A stretch of 64,000 nt of DNA from CALHRB01 sp964473465 (GCA_964473465.1 CAYYPE010000004.1:199585-263584); one strand, 5' to 3'; positions 37,970-47,935 are shown, numbered from the stretch's first letter. Notes: a model not told the origin generated them from the sequence alone. Numbers and translations are program-made.

Positions 37970-38773
37970 TTAACTAATATTTTCTTTTGTTTCTTCCTCT
38001 GAGTCTGGTTTTGCTGATTCTTCTGGCTTCGTTTCGACTTTATCCTTTATTTCTGCCACTTCTGGAATTATAGGCTCTTCTGTTGTGGCTTTGACTTCTT
38101 CTGAAACGTGAGTATCACTCGGAAGAGTGTCATCAGCAGTTTCAGTGGTTATCTCTTCCTGAAGTGTCTCGCTTATCTCGGTTGGAGCAACATTAGTCTC
38201 AGTGGCTTCAGCCTCTGTTATTTTAGCCTCAGCTACTTCATCACTAACTGCTTTTACTTCAGCAGCAGTTGATTCATCTGGTTTGGTTGTAGCTTTTGTT
38301 TTCTTAGCTGTTGTTGGTGCTGCCTTCCCTTTTCTCCTGGATTTAGTCGAAACGGCACCATCCTGTGGGGAAGACCAATCAACGAGTTCAATAATGGCGG
38401 TAGGACTACCATCACCCCTTCGAGTACCTAACTTGATAACCCTTGTATAACCGCCGGGTCTTTCTTCAACCATTGGAGCAATAGTATTAAAGAGTTCTTG
38501 CAGAACAGCTTTATTTGTTATAAATCTTCCCACAACTCTTCTGTTATGAATATCAATCTTATGACCTTCTGGCAATAAGCCGAGCTTTTCATTTCTTAGA
38601 GCATGCTTTGCTTTGGTTATAAGAGATTCTGCAAAAGCTCTGAGCTCTTTGGCTTTGGCTTCAGTCGTTACAATTTTCTTATGCTCAAATAGAGAAGTAG
38701 CTAAGTTATTAAGCAAGGCTTTTCGATGGCTACTATTTCTTTTTAATTTTCTTCCTGATTTTAGGTGTCTCAT
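37970..38773 (-). CDS. rplQ: 50S ribosomal protein L17 with long acidic C-terminal extension
   Basis: 267 residues; the L17 core (MRHLKSGRKLKRNSSHRKA at the start, KLGTRRGDGSPTAIIELVDW at the end) takes the first about 133. The other 134 residues are a low-complexity Ala/Thr/Glu-rich acidic tail with no motif. L17 sits near the peptide exit tunnel, so the tail could lie on the ribosome surface. Last gene of the alpha operon, directly before the terminator. Extensions of this kind are known in related lineages; the length here is striking. Confidence 0.95.
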   Translation of the reverse strand: MRHLKSGRKLKRNSSHRKALLNNLATSLFEHKKIVTTEAKAKELRAFAESLITKAKHALRNEKLGLLPEGHKIDIHNRRVVGRFITNKAVLQELFNTIAPMVEERPGGYTRVIKLGTRRGDGSPTAIIELVDWSSPQDGAVSTKSRRKGKAAPTTAKKTKATTKPDESTAAEVKAVSDEVAEAKITEAEATETNVAPTEISETLQEEITTETADDTLPSDTHVSEEVKATTEEPIIPEVAEIKDKVETKPEESAKPDSEEETKENIS

Positions 38774-38785
38774 AATTAACTCATT

Positions 38786-39847
38786 TTAAATAATAGTTAA
38801 AGATTCGCTCGATTCTGATGATTTATGAGGTTCTTCCTTAAGAAATTTCTCAACATTCATTCCAAATTCCAAGCCATACATATGAACAACTTCGGCAAGC
38901 TCAGCAAAAGATTTTCTGCCAAAATTTCTAAATTTTAATAATTCATGTTCCTGTAGGGATACTAACTCAGCCAAAGTCTTGACATTTGCTGACTTAAGGC
39001 AATTGTGAGCACGGACGGAAAGTTCAAGCTCGTCAACAGGAGTAAGTAGTATCTTTCTGAGCTTGGAACGTTCTGCTTCTTTGACTTCATCTTCAACTGA
39101 ATCTCTTTGTGGAACTTCTTCCTCAACTTCTTCAAAATTAATGAAGAAGCGTATGTGCTCGTTCAATATTTTTGAAGCATAATGAACTGCATCCTGAGGA
39201 GTAATTGTTCCATCAGTTTTCACATCAAGAATCAATCTTTCGTAATCAGTTTTTTGTCCAACTCTGTATGGTTCAATAGTATAAATAACATTTTTGATTG
39301 GAGTATATATGGCATCAATAGGTAACATCCCAATAGGAAAATCAACCAATGGTTGTTCTTCAGCTGGAACATATCCCTTGCCACGTCCAATACGAATTTC
39401 AAAGTCAAATTCAGCATCCTCGGCAAGTGTAGCAATATGCTGATTGGGATTCATAACCTCAATCATAGATGAAGCATTTTGAAGGTCGATCGCTTTCCAT
39501 TCGTAAGGACCTTGTAAATGCATGACCACACGTTGAGGTTTTTTGTCAATTGTTGTCAGCCTGATTTCTTTTAAATTTAGAATGATTTCCGAAACATCTT
39601 CCACAACACCGGGAATTGTTTGAAATTCGTGCAAGACATCAGTTAACTTTACTCCAATAATGGCAGAGCCGGGAATAGAGGAAAGTAGAACTCTTCGGAA
39701 TGAATTACCGAGAGTAACGCCATAGCCCTGCTCCAAAGGTTGGAGTATGAACCTTACATGGCTTCGGCTGTCAATTTCTTCAACCTGAATTCTTTCAGGC
39801 ATCTGCATTTGTGCATTAATTGCAAGATTTTCTTTACTCAAAGTCAT
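38786..39847 (-). CDS. rpoA: RNA polymerase subunit alpha
   Basis: 353 residues from ATG; an upstream TTG in the same frame adds two. The N-terminal dimerisation half has GNSFRRVLLSSIPG and EDVSEIILNLKEIRL. The C-terminal domain (about 265-335) contains ELSVRAHNCLKSANVKTLAELV, the part that contacts UP elements and activators. It sits between rpsK and rplQ; the usual rpsD between rpsK and rpoA is missing. Confidence 0.97.
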   Translation of the reverse strand: MTLSKENLAINAQMQMPERIQVEEIDSRSHVRFILQPLEQGYGVTLGNSFRRVLLSSIPGSAIIGVKLTDVLHEFQTIPGVVEDVSEIILNLKEIRLTTIDKKPQRVVMHLQGPYEWKAIDLQNASSMIEVMNPNQHIATLAEDAEFDFEIRIGRGKGYVPAEEQPLVDFPIGMLPIDAIYTPIKNVIYTIEPYRVGQKTDYERLILDVKTDGTITPQDAVHYASKILNEHIRFFINFEEVEEEVPQRDSVEDEVKEAERSKLRKILLTPVDELELSVRAHNCLKSANVKTLAELVSLQEHELLKFRNFGRKSFAELAEVVHMYGLEFGMNVEKFLKEEPHKSSESSESLTII

Positions 39848-39885
39848 AATCAAGATATTTTAAGAATTGATAATCTATTTAAATA

Positions 39886-40272
39886 TTAGACCCTTCGCTT
39901 TTTAGGCGGACGACATCCATTATGTGGTAAGGGTGTTTTATCAATAATGCTATGTATTTCAAGTCCTGCTGTTGCTAAAGCTCTTATGGCTGCTTCACGA
40001 CCAGAACCGGGACCTTTTACAATAACATCAACACGCCTCAACCCCATGTCAAAAGCTTCTTTTGCTGATTTTTCAGCTGAAACCTGTGATGCATAAGGAG
40101 TATTCTTTTTTGATCCTCTGAAGCCATTTTTGCCAGCAGACGACCAACTCAATGTGTTGCCGTACATATCTGTTATTGTTACGATAACATTATTGAAAGT
40201 TGCTTTTATGAAAGCCTTACCATGACTGTCAGCAACAATTTTTCTTTTAACTTTTTTCTTTCCAGCTGCCAT
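39886..40272 (-). CDS. rpsK: 30S ribosomal protein S11
   Basis: 128 residues. [18 protein letters not shown] and the C-terminal [11 protein letters not shown] are S11 signatures. S11 forms part of the platform of the small subunit at the mRNA exit. It is 29 bp after rpsM. The gene is followed by rpoA after only 38 bp, leaving no room for rpsD. Confidence 0.97.
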   Translation of the reverse strand: MAAGKKKVKRKIVADSHGKAFIKATFNNVIVTITDMYGNTLSWSSAGKNGFRGSKKNTPYASQVSAEKSAKEAFDMGLRRVDVIVKGPGSGREAAIRALATAGLEIHSIIDKTPLPHNGCRPPKKRRV

Positions 40273-40301
40273 TTAAATAAATAAAATAAATAAACAAAAT
40301 A

Positions 40302-40682
40302 TTACTTCTTCGCTGCTTTTTTCTTTCCAGCGACTGTTTTTCTTCTTCCTTTTCTTGTTCTGGAATTGGTTCTTGTTCTTTGACCTCTAACGGGCAAACC
40401 TCTTCGATGTCTCAAACCACGATAGCAGCCAATGTCCATCAATCTTTTAATATTCATTTGTATTTCAGAGCGAAGCTGACCTTCGACTTTGAAATTATCC
40501 TGAATAATTGACCTAATTTTTGCTATTTCATCGTCAGACCAATCATTGACCTTCTTGTTTTCGTCAATACCAGCCATTTCAAGAATTTTTGAGGATGTCG
40601 TCCTTCCTATTCCAAATATATAGGTTAAGCCAATCACACCTCTTTTATTTTTTGGTAAGTCAATTCCGGCTATACGTGCCAC
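40302..40682 (-). CDS. rpsM: 30S ribosomal protein S13
   Basis: 126 residues with [25 protein letters not shown] at the N-terminus and [19 protein letters not shown] near the C-terminus, both S13 signatures. S13 sits in the head of the small subunit and touches the P-site tRNA and L5. It follows rpmJ after 15 bp. Confidence 0.97.
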   Translation of the reverse strand: MARIAGIDLPKNKRGVIGLTYIFGIGRTTSSKILEMAGIDENKKVNDWSDDEIAKIRSIIQDNFKVEGQLRSEIQMNIKRLMDIGCYRGLRHRRGLPVRGQRTRTNSRTRKGRRKTVAGKKKAAKK

Positions 40683-40697
40683 TATGTACTCCTTAAA

Positions 40698-40814
40698 TTA
40701 TCCTTGTTTCTGTTTAAATCTTGGATTTTTTTTGTTAATTATATACAACCTTCCCTTCCTTTTGACAATTTTGTCATCAGGATTTCTTTTTTTGATTGAT
40801 GCCTGTACTTTCAT
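40698..40814 (-). CDS. rpmJ: 50S ribosomal protein L36, zinc-free form
   Basis: 38 residues reading [20 protein letters not shown] and ending KQKQG. The zinc ligands of the classical form (CxxC and a later Cys/His) are replaced by Asn, Asp and others, giving the C-minus type common in Bacteroidota. It sits between infA (16 bp upstream) and rpsM (15 bp downstream), the usual L36 position in the cluster. Confidence 0.95.
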   Translation of the reverse strand: MKVQASIKKRNPDDKIVKRKGRLYIINKKNPRFKQKQG

Positions 40815-40830
40815 CTTTTGCTCCCAATCA

Positions 40831-41049
40831 TTATTTATATCTGTAAATTATTCTGCCTTTTGTAAGGTCATAAGGTGAAAGTTCGACTTTTACCTTATCT
40901 CCCTGTAAAATTTTTATAAAGTTCATTCTCATCTTGCCCGAAATATGTGCAAGAACCTTATGCCCGTTATCAAAGCGAACTATAAATTGGGTATTGGGGA
41001 GTGTTTCCTCAATTATTCCATCAACTTGTATTAATTCCTGCTTCGACAT
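40831..41049 (-). CDS. infA: Translation initiation factor IF-1
   Basis: 72 residues. The OB fold shows [30 protein letters not shown] and ends RGRIIYRYK, characteristic of IF-1. It blocks the A site during initiation with IF-2 and IF-3. It is 1 bp after map, so translation is coupled. Confidence 0.97.
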   Translation of the reverse strand: MSKQELIQVDGIIEETLPNTQFIVRFDNGHKVLAHISGKMRMNFIKILQGDKVKVELSPYDLTKGRIIYRYK

Positions 41050-41050
41050 A

Positions 41051-41857
41051 TTAATTTCTTAATGTTAAAATAATTGGTTTCTCGTCAACTAATACAGTAT
41101 GTTCGTAATGAGCAGCCGGTTTTCGATCTACTGTTACGACAGTCCATCCATCGCTTAGATACTCGACTTCCTGTTTTCCGGCATGAACCATTGGTTCAAT
41201 CGCAAGTCCCATTCCTTTCACCAATTTCATATTAGGATATCGGTTTCTATGTAACAACGGTGGAACAAAGTTCGGTATGGAAGGTTCTTGATGTAATCTT
41301 CTTCCAATACCATGACCGGTTAATTCCTTAGTCAATGTAAAACCATTACTTTCCACGTAATTCTGAATTTCCCTTGAAATATTATAAACTTTACTTCTAT
41401 CAAAAGCCTGTTCAATTCCAATATAAAGAGACTCTTCGGTGATTTTCATAAGTCTCTTTTTTTCTTCATCAATTTCTCCGATAGAAACTGTTAAAGCACT
41501 ATCACCAAAAAAGCCTTCGTAGTTTACACCACAATCAATAGAGACTATATCACCGCTTTTCAATTTCCTTCTGCCGGGAATTCCATGAACAACTGTTTCA
41601 TTAATTGAGATACACAGTGTATTTGGAAAAATTTTTCCCTCAACCTGATAACCTTTAAAAGCCGGCTTAGCATTATTTGAACGAATAAAGTCCTCAGCAA
41701 TTTTATCCAGTTCGATAGTTTCAATTCCTTCTACAGCATGTTTTTCGACTAAACTAAGTGTGTCAGCAACAATTCTGCAAGCCTTTTCAAATTTTTTCAA
41801 ATCTTCGCTTGTAGAAATCAAATTCTCACTACCCACTATTTTATCCGAAATATACAT
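41051..41857 (-). CDS. map: Methionine aminopeptidase type I
   Basis: 268 residues from the ATG (MYISDK); a GTG two codons upstream overlaps the secY stop and is an alternative. Removes the initiator Met from nascent proteins. The pita-bread metal ligands are visible: [17 protein letters not shown] (two Asp), [13 protein letters not shown] (His), AIEPMV (Glu) and the late Glu in HYEHTVLV. It lies between secY and infA as in other Bacteroidota. Confidence 0.96.
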   Translation of the reverse strand: MYISDKIVGSENLISTSEDLKKFEKACRIVADTLSLVEKHAVEGIETIELDKIAEDFIRSNNAKPAFKGYQVEGKIFPNTLCISINETVVHGIPGRRKLKSGDIVSIDCGVNYEGFFGDSALTVSIGEIDEEKKRLMKITEESLYIGIEQAFDRSKVYNISREIQNYVESNGFTLTKELTGHGIGRRLHQEPSIPNFVPPLLHRNRYPNMKLVKGMGLAIEPMVHAGKQEVEYLSDGWTVVTVDRKPAAHYEHTVLVDEKPIILTLRN

Positions 41858-41862
41858 AATCA

Positions 41863-43209
41863 CTAACCACTTATACCGGCTCCTCTGCCTTTAATTTTTC
41901 CGCTTTTCATAAATCCGTCATAATGACGCATTAATAAATAAGATTCAATCTGCTGAAGTGTATCAAGGCAAACTCCAACCATAATCAGCAGTGATGTTCC
42001 TCCAAAAAAAGAAGCAAACCCCGGAGTTACGCCGAGTAATTTAGATGCAAATGTTGGCATAATTGCTATTAATGCAAGAAATATTGAACCCGGCAAAGTA
42101 ATTTTTGTCAAAACTGCATCTATATATTCAGCAGTAGGTTTTCCGGGTCTGATACCGGGTATAAATCCGCCTTGTTTTTTCATATTATCAGCAATGTCTC
42201 GGGGATTAAAAACAATAGCTGTATAAAAATATGTAAACAAAACAACCATTGTCCCATAGACTAACGCATAAATATAGGATTGCTCACTGAAAGCTGAAAC
42301 AAATCCATATAGCCATGTACTATCAGGGAAAAAGCTGAATATGGTCTGAGGAATAAACATTAATGACTGTGCGAAAATGATAGGCATAACTCCGGCAGTA
42401 TTGACTCTTAAAGGTATATATTGAGTTGTACCACCATAAACCTTTCGCCCCACCTGTCTTTTTGCATATTGAACCGGTATTCTTCTGGCACCTTGTGTTA
42501 TAAAAATTACTGATGCAATTATACCAAACAAGAACAACAAAATGATTAATTCCACTATCCATGGTTTTTCCTGTAGTTGGAATATCTGATTCATCTCCTG
42601 AAACAAAGCTCCGGGCAAACGTGCTATAATTCCAATAAATATAATTAAAGAGATTCCGTTGCCTATTCCTCTTTCGGTAATCTGTTCACCAAGCCACATC
42701 AGGAAAATTGTACCGGCAGTCAGTAGTATAACACTTGTAATAGTAAACAAAAAGCCCGGATCGGGAACAACAGGAACACCACCTGCGTCCATATTGACTA
42801 ATCTTATTGTCATACCCCATCCGTTAAGAGCAGCAATTAAAACAGTCAGATAGCGGGTATATTGATTAATTTTTCGCCTACCTTCCTCGCCAGATTTTTG
42901 TAGTTTCTGAATTTCAGGGATTACTATTCCACCTAACTGAAGAATAATTGAAGCAGTTATATAAGGCATAACACCCAAGGCAAAAATTGCAGCATTTGAA
43001 AATGCACCACCAACAAACAGGTCAAAAAGTCCAAACAAATCATTACCACCACCGCTACCCATTTGCTTTAACAAAACTGGATCAACGCCGGGCAAAGTAA
43101 TATGAGAACCAACGCGTACAATAAGTAAAATAATCACAGTAGTGATAATTCTGCTGCGAAGCTCGTCTATCTTAAAAATATTCTGTATTGTTTGGATGAA
43201 ACTACTCAT
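41863..43209 (-). CDS. secY: Preprotein translocase subunit SecY
   Basis: 448 residues with ten membrane helices. N-terminal RSRIITTVIILLIVRVGSHITLPG and the plug-region motif following are typical, as is MPYITASIILQL. Central channel of the Sec translocon with SecE and SecG. It starts 8 bp before the rplO stop, so translation is coupled. Confidence 0.97.
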   Translation of the reverse strand: MSSFIQTIQNIFKIDELRSRIITTVIILLIVRVGSHITLPGVDPVLLKQMGSGGGNDLFGLFDLFVGGAFSNAAIFALGVMPYITASIILQLGGIVIPEIQKLQKSGEEGRRKINQYTRYLTVLIAALNGWGMTIRLVNMDAGGVPVVPDPGFLFTITSVILLTAGTIFLMWLGEQITERGIGNGISLIIFIGIIARLPGALFQEMNQIFQLQEKPWIVELIILLFLFGIIASVIFITQGARRIPVQYAKRQVGRKVYGGTTQYIPLRVNTAGVMPIIFAQSLMFIPQTIFSFFPDSTWLYGFVSAFSEQSYIYALVYGTMVVLFTYFYTAIVFNPRDIADNMKKQGGFIPGIRPGKPTAEYIDAVLTKITLPGSIFLALIAIMPTFASKLLGVTPGFASFFGGTSLLIMVGVCLDTLQQIESYLLMRHYDGFMKSGKIKGRGAGISG

Positions 43210-43663
43210 TAACTATTGCCTTTCCTCCGACAGACTCAATTTTTTGTTTTGCGGTTTCAGAAAATTTATCTGCTTTGATATTAACTGGAGTTTTGATATC
43301 ACCATTACCAAGAATTTTCAAAGGCAAATTATTTTTCGAAATCGCACCGGCTTTGTATAAAGCTTCAAAATCAATACTATCAGGATTAATTTTTTCTTTG
43401 TCAATCAGTTCCTGTAGTCTACTTAAGTTCAATATTTGAAATTCTTTTCTAAATAAATTGGTAAATCCGAATTTTGGAATTCTACGGCTGAGAGGCATTT
43501 GTCCACCTTCGAAAGCCAGTTTCCTTTTGTATCCGGTTCTCGATTGAGCACCTTTGTGTCCTCTTGTCGAAGTTCCACCATGACCTGAACCCGGACCACG
43601 TGCTATTCTTTTCCTCTTTTTCTTTGCGCCCTCAGCGTATTTGATATTTCCTATGTGTTTCAT
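43202..43663 (-). CDS. rplO: 50S ribosomal protein L15
   Basis: 153 residues. RIARGPGSGHGGTSTRGHKGAQSR-type Gly/Arg-rich N-terminus is the L15 signature, followed by the PLSRRIPKFGFTN segment. L15 helps fold 23S rRNA in the large-subunit core. It overlaps secY by 8 bp and follows rpmD by 26 bp. Confidence 0.96.
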   Translation of the reverse strand: MKHIGNIKYAEGAKKKRKRIARGPGSGHGGTSTRGHKGAQSRTGYKRKLAFEGGQMPLSRRIPKFGFTNLFRKEFQILNLSRLQELIDKEKINPDSIDFEALYKAGAISKNNLPLKILGNGDIKTPVNIKADKFSETAKQKIESVGGKAIVNE

Positions 43664-43689
43664 AGTATTATTAATATTTTAAGATTCAA

Positions 43690-43875
43690 TTAAACTTCTA
43701 TTTCTTCAACTTTAACTAAATGTTTAACTACTTCAATCATTCCTCTGATATTAGCATTATCCGGGAGTGTGTTGAAGTAATTCGGTCTTCCAAGTCCCAA
43801 AGCTTTTATTGTCAGCTTTTGTTTCTCGGGTCTTTTAATTACGCTTCTTAACTGAGTTATTTTTAACATTTTCAT
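43690..43875 (-). CDS. rpmD: 50S ribosomal protein L30
   Basis: 61 residues: KITQLRSVIKRPEKQKLTIKALGLGR and the DNANIRGMIEVVKHLVKVEE tail are L30. A small late-assembly protein bound to 23S rRNA. It sits between rpsE and rplO as usual. Confidence 0.95.
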   Translation of the reverse strand: MKMLKITQLRSVIKRPEKQKLTIKALGLGRPNYFNTLPDNANIRGMIEVVKHLVKVEEIEV

Positions 43876-43894
43876 AGAAAAAACTTTATTTTAA

Positions 43895-44398
43895 TCAACC
43901 ATAAACAACTTTATCTATTCCGATTCCTCTGCGTGTAGCAACAGCAGCAGCATCTTCAAGCTCCATTAGTCCTTGAAGGGTAGCTTTAACTGTATTATGT
44001 GGATTTGATGAACCAAGACTCTTGGTCAAAACATCCTGTATCCCAGCCAATTCTAATATTGCCCTGACTCCACCTGCAGCTATCACACCTGTTCCCGGAG
44101 TTGCAGGTTTAAGAAGAACTTTGGCTGCCCCAAACTTTCCAATAACTTCGTGAGGAATGGTTGAGCCCTGTAGTCTAACTTTAACGACATTTTTCTTAGC
44201 AGCTTCTGTTGCTTTGGTAACGGCGTCAACAACTTCGCTTGCTTTGCCAAGACCATATCCAACATGGCCATTCTGGTCTCCGACCACTACAATTGCAGAG
44301 AAGTTAAATCGCCTGCCACCCTTAACAACTTTGGCAGTTCTTCCCACATAAACTAACTTATCTTTTAATGAAATTTCTGATGACTTAATCTTAGCCAA
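43895..44398 (-). CDS. rpsE: 30S ribosomal protein S5
   Basis: 167 residues. The N-terminal [24 protein letters not shown] and [14 protein letters not shown] blocks are S5. S5 is near the decoding centre and mRNA entry site and affects fidelity; mutations give spectinomycin resistance in the loop carrying these residues. No deviation from the family is evident. Confidence 0.97.
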   Translation of the reverse strand: MAKIKSSEISLKDKLVYVGRTAKVVKGGRRFNFSAIVVVGDQNGHVGYGLGKASEVVDAVTKATEAAKKNVVKVRLQGSTIPHEVIGKFGAAKVLLKPATPGTGVIAAGGVRAILELAGIQDVLTKSLGSSNPHNTVKATLQGLMELEDAAAVATRRGIGIDKVVYG

Positions 44399-44424
44399 TT
44401 TTTTTCCTCACTCAATTAATGTTA

Positions 44425-44796
44425 TTAAAATTCAAGACCATTACTACGGGCAGATTCGGCCAAAGCCTTAATTCTACCATGATACAAATACCCATTTCTG
44501 TCGAAGGATATCTTCTTGATATTTTTCTCAAGAGCTTTCTTTGCCAGAACAGCCCCAACAATTTTACTGTGTTCAATCCTTTTCATATCGGGTTTGATTT
44601 GTTCTTTGACCTCTTTGTCTAATGTTGAAGCCGAGACCAATGTTCTTCCATGAACATCATCAATAATCTGGGCATAGATATTATTAAGACTTCTGAACAC
44701 ATTAAGTCTTAATCTATCAGGAGTCCCGACAATTTTTTTTCTAATGCTATATTTTCTTCGTAATCTTCGTATTAATTTTAATTCTAAGCGTTTCAT
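44425..44796 (-). CDS. rplR: 50S ribosomal protein L18
   Basis: 123 residues. [27 protein letters not shown] and [20 protein letters not shown] are L18 signatures. Binds 5S rRNA with L5 and L25 in the central protuberance. Between rplF and rpsE. Confidence 0.96.
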   Translation of the reverse strand: MKRLELKLIRRLRRKYSIRKKIVGTPDRLRLNVFRSLNNIYAQIIDDVHGRTLVSASTLDKEVKEQIKPDMKRIEHSKIVGAVLAKKALEKNIKKISFDRNGYLYHGRIKALAESARSNGLEF

Positions 44797-44821
44797 AATA
44801 TTCTTTTTATATTTTGATTAA

Positions 44822-45361
44822 TTACTTCGAAGTAGTTTTACCAGCTTTTCTACGAACATATTCATCACTATAGCGAATACCTTTTCCTTTGTAAGGCTCC
44901 GGTGGTCTTAATTTTCTTATCTTTGCCGCAACTTCACCGACTAACTGCTTGTCTATTCCATCCAACAAAATTGTATTGGGGTTTGGACTTGATATTTTAA
45001 TACCAGCAGGAGGTATAACCAGTAAAGGATGAGAAAAGCCTAATGATAACATTAAATTATTTCCCTTCATTTCTGCTTTATAACCAACACCTTCAATTTG
45101 CAGCGTTTTTGTAAAACCATTAAGAACTCCTTCAATGATATTATTTGTTAAAGCTCTTGACAAACCATGCAGGGCTCTGACTTTTTTCTCATCGCTGGTT
45201 CTGCTAAAAGTTAGTGTTTTATTTTCAATTTTAAATTCAATACCTTCAGGGATACTGAATGCTAATTCCCCTTTAGGACCTTTAGCTTTAATAGTATTAC
45301 CCTCCACAGTCACATTGACTTTATCAGGTATTTTTATTGGTTTTTTTCCAACTCTTGACAC
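44822..45361 (-). CDS. rplF: 50S ribosomal protein L6 (GTG start)
   Basis: 179 residues beginning SRVGKKPIKIPDKV after a GTG start. The mRNA has AGGAG seven bases before it and L6 homologues start here; the longer frame to 45388 begins with TTG inside the rpsH stop. YKGKGIRYSDEYVRRKAGKT at the C-terminus is also L6. L6 lies at the factor-binding site near the sarcin-ricin loop. Confidence 0.95.
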   Translation of the reverse strand: MSRVGKKPIKIPDKVNVTVEGNTIKAKGPKGELAFSIPEGIEFKIENKTLTFSRTSDEKKVRALHGLSRALTNNIIEGVLNGFTKTLQIEGVGYKAEMKGNNLMLSLGFSHPLLVIPPAGIKISSPNPNTILLDGIDKQLVGEVAAKIRKLRPPEPYKGKGIRYSDEYVRRKAGKTTSK

Positions 45362-45381
45362 TTCGAACTCCTGAACTAAAA

Positions 45382-45777
45382 TTACCAAACAGTAAATAAA
45401 ACTTCGCCACCGATATTTAATTTCTTTGCTTCCTTATCGGTTAATACACCTTTAGATGTAGAGATAATAGCTAATCCAAGACCGTTATAAACTCTTGGAA
45501 GCTTGTCAACAGGGGCATAAACCCTTCTTCCGGGTTTACTAACCCTCTGAAATTTTTTAATTACAAGTTGCCCCTGGTAATATCTGAGAGTGATTCTAAG
45601 AATACCCTGGACTCCATCGTCAATTTTTTCGAAATCAGAGATAAATCCCTGTTCCTTTAGAATTCTTGCTATAGAATATTTCAATTTTGAAAAAGGAATA
45701 TCAACTGTTTTATGTTTTGCTATTCCTGCATTTTTTATTCTTACTAAGAAATCTGATATTGTATCTGTAACTGGCAT
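45382..45777 (-). CDS. rpsH: 30S ribosomal protein S8
   Basis: 131 residues with DTISDFLVRIKNAGIAKH at the start and GLGLAIISTSKGVLTDKEAK at the end, the S8 signature. A primary 16S rRNA binder of the platform; in other bacteria it represses the spc operon. Position after rpsN is standard. Confidence 0.96.
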   Translation of the reverse strand: MPVTDTISDFLVRIKNAGIAKHKTVDIPFSKLKYSIARILKEQGFISDFEKIDDGVQGILRITLRYYQGQLVIKKFQRVSKPGRRVYAPVDKLPRVYNGLGLAIISTSKGVLTDKEAKKLNIGGEVLFTVW

Positions 45778-45818
45778 AGCCTTTTCTTATATTTTTAGAA
45801 AATTAATATATAATCGAA

Positions 45819-46088
45819 TTACCAACTTGCTTTTCTTATTCCGGGCAATTTGCCATCAAGAGCCATTTGCCGGAAGACATTTCTGCATAGCCCGAACTTC
45901 CTGTAAACACCCTTTCCTCTGCCCGTCAGAGAGCATCTATTACGAACTCGTGTAGGAGAACTGTTTCTTGGAAGTTTCTGAAGTGCTTCGTAATCACCGG
46001 TTGCTTTCAGAGCTTCCCTTCGAGCCTTATATTTTTCTGCCAGGCGGATTCGTTTTAAATTTCTTGCTACAACTGATGTTTTAGACAT
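45819..46088 (-). CDS. rpsN: 30S ribosomal protein S14, long zinc-free form
   Basis: 89 residues; [26 protein letters not shown] is S14. The short zinc-binding form has CxxC motifs; here only isolated Cys remain, so this is the long C-minus form. S14 binds the head of the small subunit next to S3 and S10. Confidence 0.95.
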   Translation of the reverse strand: MSKTSVVARNLKRIRLAEKYKARREALKATGDYEALQKLPRNSSPTRVRNRCSLTGRGKGVYRKFGLCRNVFRQMALDGKLPGIRKASW

Positions 46089-46090
46089 AA

Positions 46091-46756
46091 TTATTCTCCC
46101 TCACGTTTTTTAAATGGAAATCCAAATTCCGAGAGTAAAGCGTATGATTCCTCATCATTTTTGGACTTAATTACAAATGTTATATCAAGACCACTAATTC
46201 TACCTACTTTATCAACATCTATTTCCGGAAATATAATTTGCTCTTTGATTCCTATGCTGTAATTTCCTCTTCCATCGAAACTCTTATCTGAAAATCCACG
46301 GAAGTCTCTGATTCGAGGGGCAGTTATATTGATAAATCTATCCAAAAACTCATACATTCTTGCTCTTCTGAGTGTTACCATACATCCGATTGGAACTCCC
46401 TGCCTTAGCTTAAAATTCGAAATTGCTTTCTTTGATTTTGTTATAACAGGTCTCTGTCCGGAAATTAGTTCCAATTCATTAATTGCAGATTGAAGTAGTT
46501 TCTGGTCTTGAGTAGCAGAACCAACTCCAATATTCAAAGATATTTTTTCGAGCTTCGGAACTTGCATGACGGACTTATAACCAAATTTTTTCATCAAATT
46601 TGGAACAATTTGTTTTCTATAAAATTCAAGTAAACGTGGAGGGGGGACTGTTTTTTCCTTAACATCCTCCAACCTTTTACCTTCTGGCTTAAAATCAACT
46701 TTTTTGGATTGTGCTCCAAAAGGTGTTGCTGCTGTTTTCTTTTTTGGTGTAGCCAT
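46091..46756 (-). CDS. rplE: 50S ribosomal protein L5 with N-terminal extension
   Basis: 221 residues, against about 180 usually. The first about 40 are an extra Lys/Pro-rich segment ([18 protein letters not shown]). The L5 core follows, with [16 protein letters not shown] and the C-terminal FGFPFK. L5 binds 5S rRNA and contacts S13 and the P-site tRNA. The extension has no strong ribosome-binding site before its ATG, so a later start is possible, but the upstream residues read as a normal coding stretch. Confidence 0.93.
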   Translation of the reverse strand: MATPKKKTAATPFGAQSKKVDFKPEGKRLEDVKEKTVPPPRLLEFYRKQIVPNLMKKFGYKSVMQVPKLEKISLNIGVGSATQDQKLLQSAINELELISGQRPVITKSKKAISNFKLRQGVPIGCMVTLRRARMYEFLDRFINITAPRIRDFRGFSDKSFDGRGNYSIGIKEQIIFPEIDVDKVGRISGLDITFVIKSKNDEESYALLSEFGFPFKKREGE

Positions 46757-46772
46757 AGTTTAACTATCTAAA

Positions 46773-47093
46773 TTATAATTGACCATCATTAGTTTTTGCA
46801 TATCTGACAGGAACCTTTTTGTTACCTTTTTCTTCCAATCTAATTCCAATTCTTGTTGGGTTCCTGTCTGAATCAACAATCATAACATTAGAATAATGTA
46901 TTGGCATTTCCTTGCTGATTATCCCCCCTTTTTGATTTTTTTGATTGGGTCGGGTATGGCGTTTAACTATATTAACACCTTCAACAAGGATTCTTGACTT
47001 TTCGGGATAAACAGCCATAACTCTGCCAACAACTCCTTTGTCGTCGCCGCTAATTACCTGAACTGTATCCCCTTTTTTTATTTTGTACTTCAT
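46773..47093 (-). CDS. rplX: 50S ribosomal protein L24
   Basis: 106 residues: the KOW motif [23 protein letters not shown] and the [13 protein letters not shown] segment are L24. An assembly-initiating protein near the exit tunnel. It lies 10 bp after rplN. Confidence 0.96.
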   Translation of the reverse strand: MKYKIKKGDTVQVISGDDKGVVGRVMAVYPEKSRILVEGVNIVKRHTRPNQKNQKGGIISKEMPIHYSNVMIVDSDRNPTRIGIRLEEKGNKKVPVRYAKTNDGQL

Positions 47094-47103
47094 ATTTTCA
47101 CCG

Positions 47104-47472
47104 CTATATTACTTCTGGTGCTAAAGATACTATTTTCATAAAATTCTTTTCTCTGAGTTCACGTGCAACAGGACCAAAAATTCTTGTTCCTCTTGGCTCG
47201 CCCTGATTATTTAGAATAACAGCCGCATTATCATCAAATCTGATGTACGATCCGTCTTTTCTTTTAACTTCTTTGTTCGTTCTGACGATAACTGCACGGC
47301 AAACCTCACCTTTTTTGACGTTTGAATTTGGCAAGGCTGATTTAACTGACACAACCACAAGGTCGCCAAGGCTTGCATATCTTTTACCATGCCCACCAAG
47401 AACACGGATACATCTGACCTTTTTGGCTCCCGAATTATCTGCAACAGTTAAATTTGTTTCTTCTTGTATCAT
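47104..47472 (-). CDS. rplN: 50S ribosomal protein L14
   Basis: 122 residues: [23 protein letters not shown] at the start and [27 protein letters not shown] at the end identify L14, a universal large-subunit protein at the subunit interface. Between rpsQ and rplX. Confidence 0.97.
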   Translation of the reverse strand: MIQEETNLTVADNSGAKKVRCIRVLGGHGKRYASLGDLVVVSVKSALPNSNVKKGEVCRAVIVRTNKEVKRKDGSYIRFDDNAAVILNNQGEPRGTRIFGPVARELREKNFMKIVSLAPEVI

Positions 47473-47487
47473 CTTATTCTCCTAAAA

Positions 47488-47934
47488 TTACTTAGCTTTT
47501 GTTACGACTTCGACTAACATCCACCTTTTCATTTTGCTGATTGGTCTGTGTTCTTTGATTCTGACAACATCGCCAATTCCGCATTCATTGTTAGGGTCGT
47601 GAGCCATAAATTTCTTTGTTCTTTTAAAATATTTTTTATATAATGGATGCCTGACCTGTCTTTCTACTGCAACAACTATAGTCTTATCAGCTTTGTTGGA
47701 TGTAACCTTACCCTGCAATATTTTCTTAACAGCTGTTCTTGTTATTGAGTCCGATTCAGTTTTGATTGTTTCTGATGCAGTATTATCTGCATAACTTTCA
47801 GATTTTTCTGAAGTCTCAGCAACCAAATCAGTTTCAACTGATGATGAAGAAACATTTTCTATCACATCAGAGACTTGTTCAGTTGACAAATCTTGTTCTT
47901 TTTCTAAATTTTCTAATTGCTGTTCTTTATCCAT
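47488..47934 (-). CDS. rpsQ: 30S ribosomal protein S17 with N-terminal extension
   Basis: 148 residues against about 85 in most bacteria. The S17 core ([36 protein letters not shown] and [13 protein letters not shown]) starts near residue 65. The first about 65 residues are acidic and serine-rich, without a known domain. I start at ATG 47934, one base after the rpmC stop; a GTG at 47952 would overlap rpmC. S17 binds 16S rRNA in the body of the small subunit. Confidence 0.93.
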   Translation of the reverse strand: MDKEQQLENLEKEQDLSTEQVSDVIENVSSSSVETDLVAETSEKSESYADNTASETIKTESDSITRTAVKKILQGKVTSNKADKTIVVAVERQVRHPLYKKYFKRTKKFMAHDPNNECGIGDVVRIKEHRPISKMKRWMLVEVVTKAK

Positions 47935-47935
47935 T

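Noticed and set aside
45362..45388. Longer start of L6
   Set aside because: TTG start within the rpsH stop region; GTG with AGGAG is a better fit.
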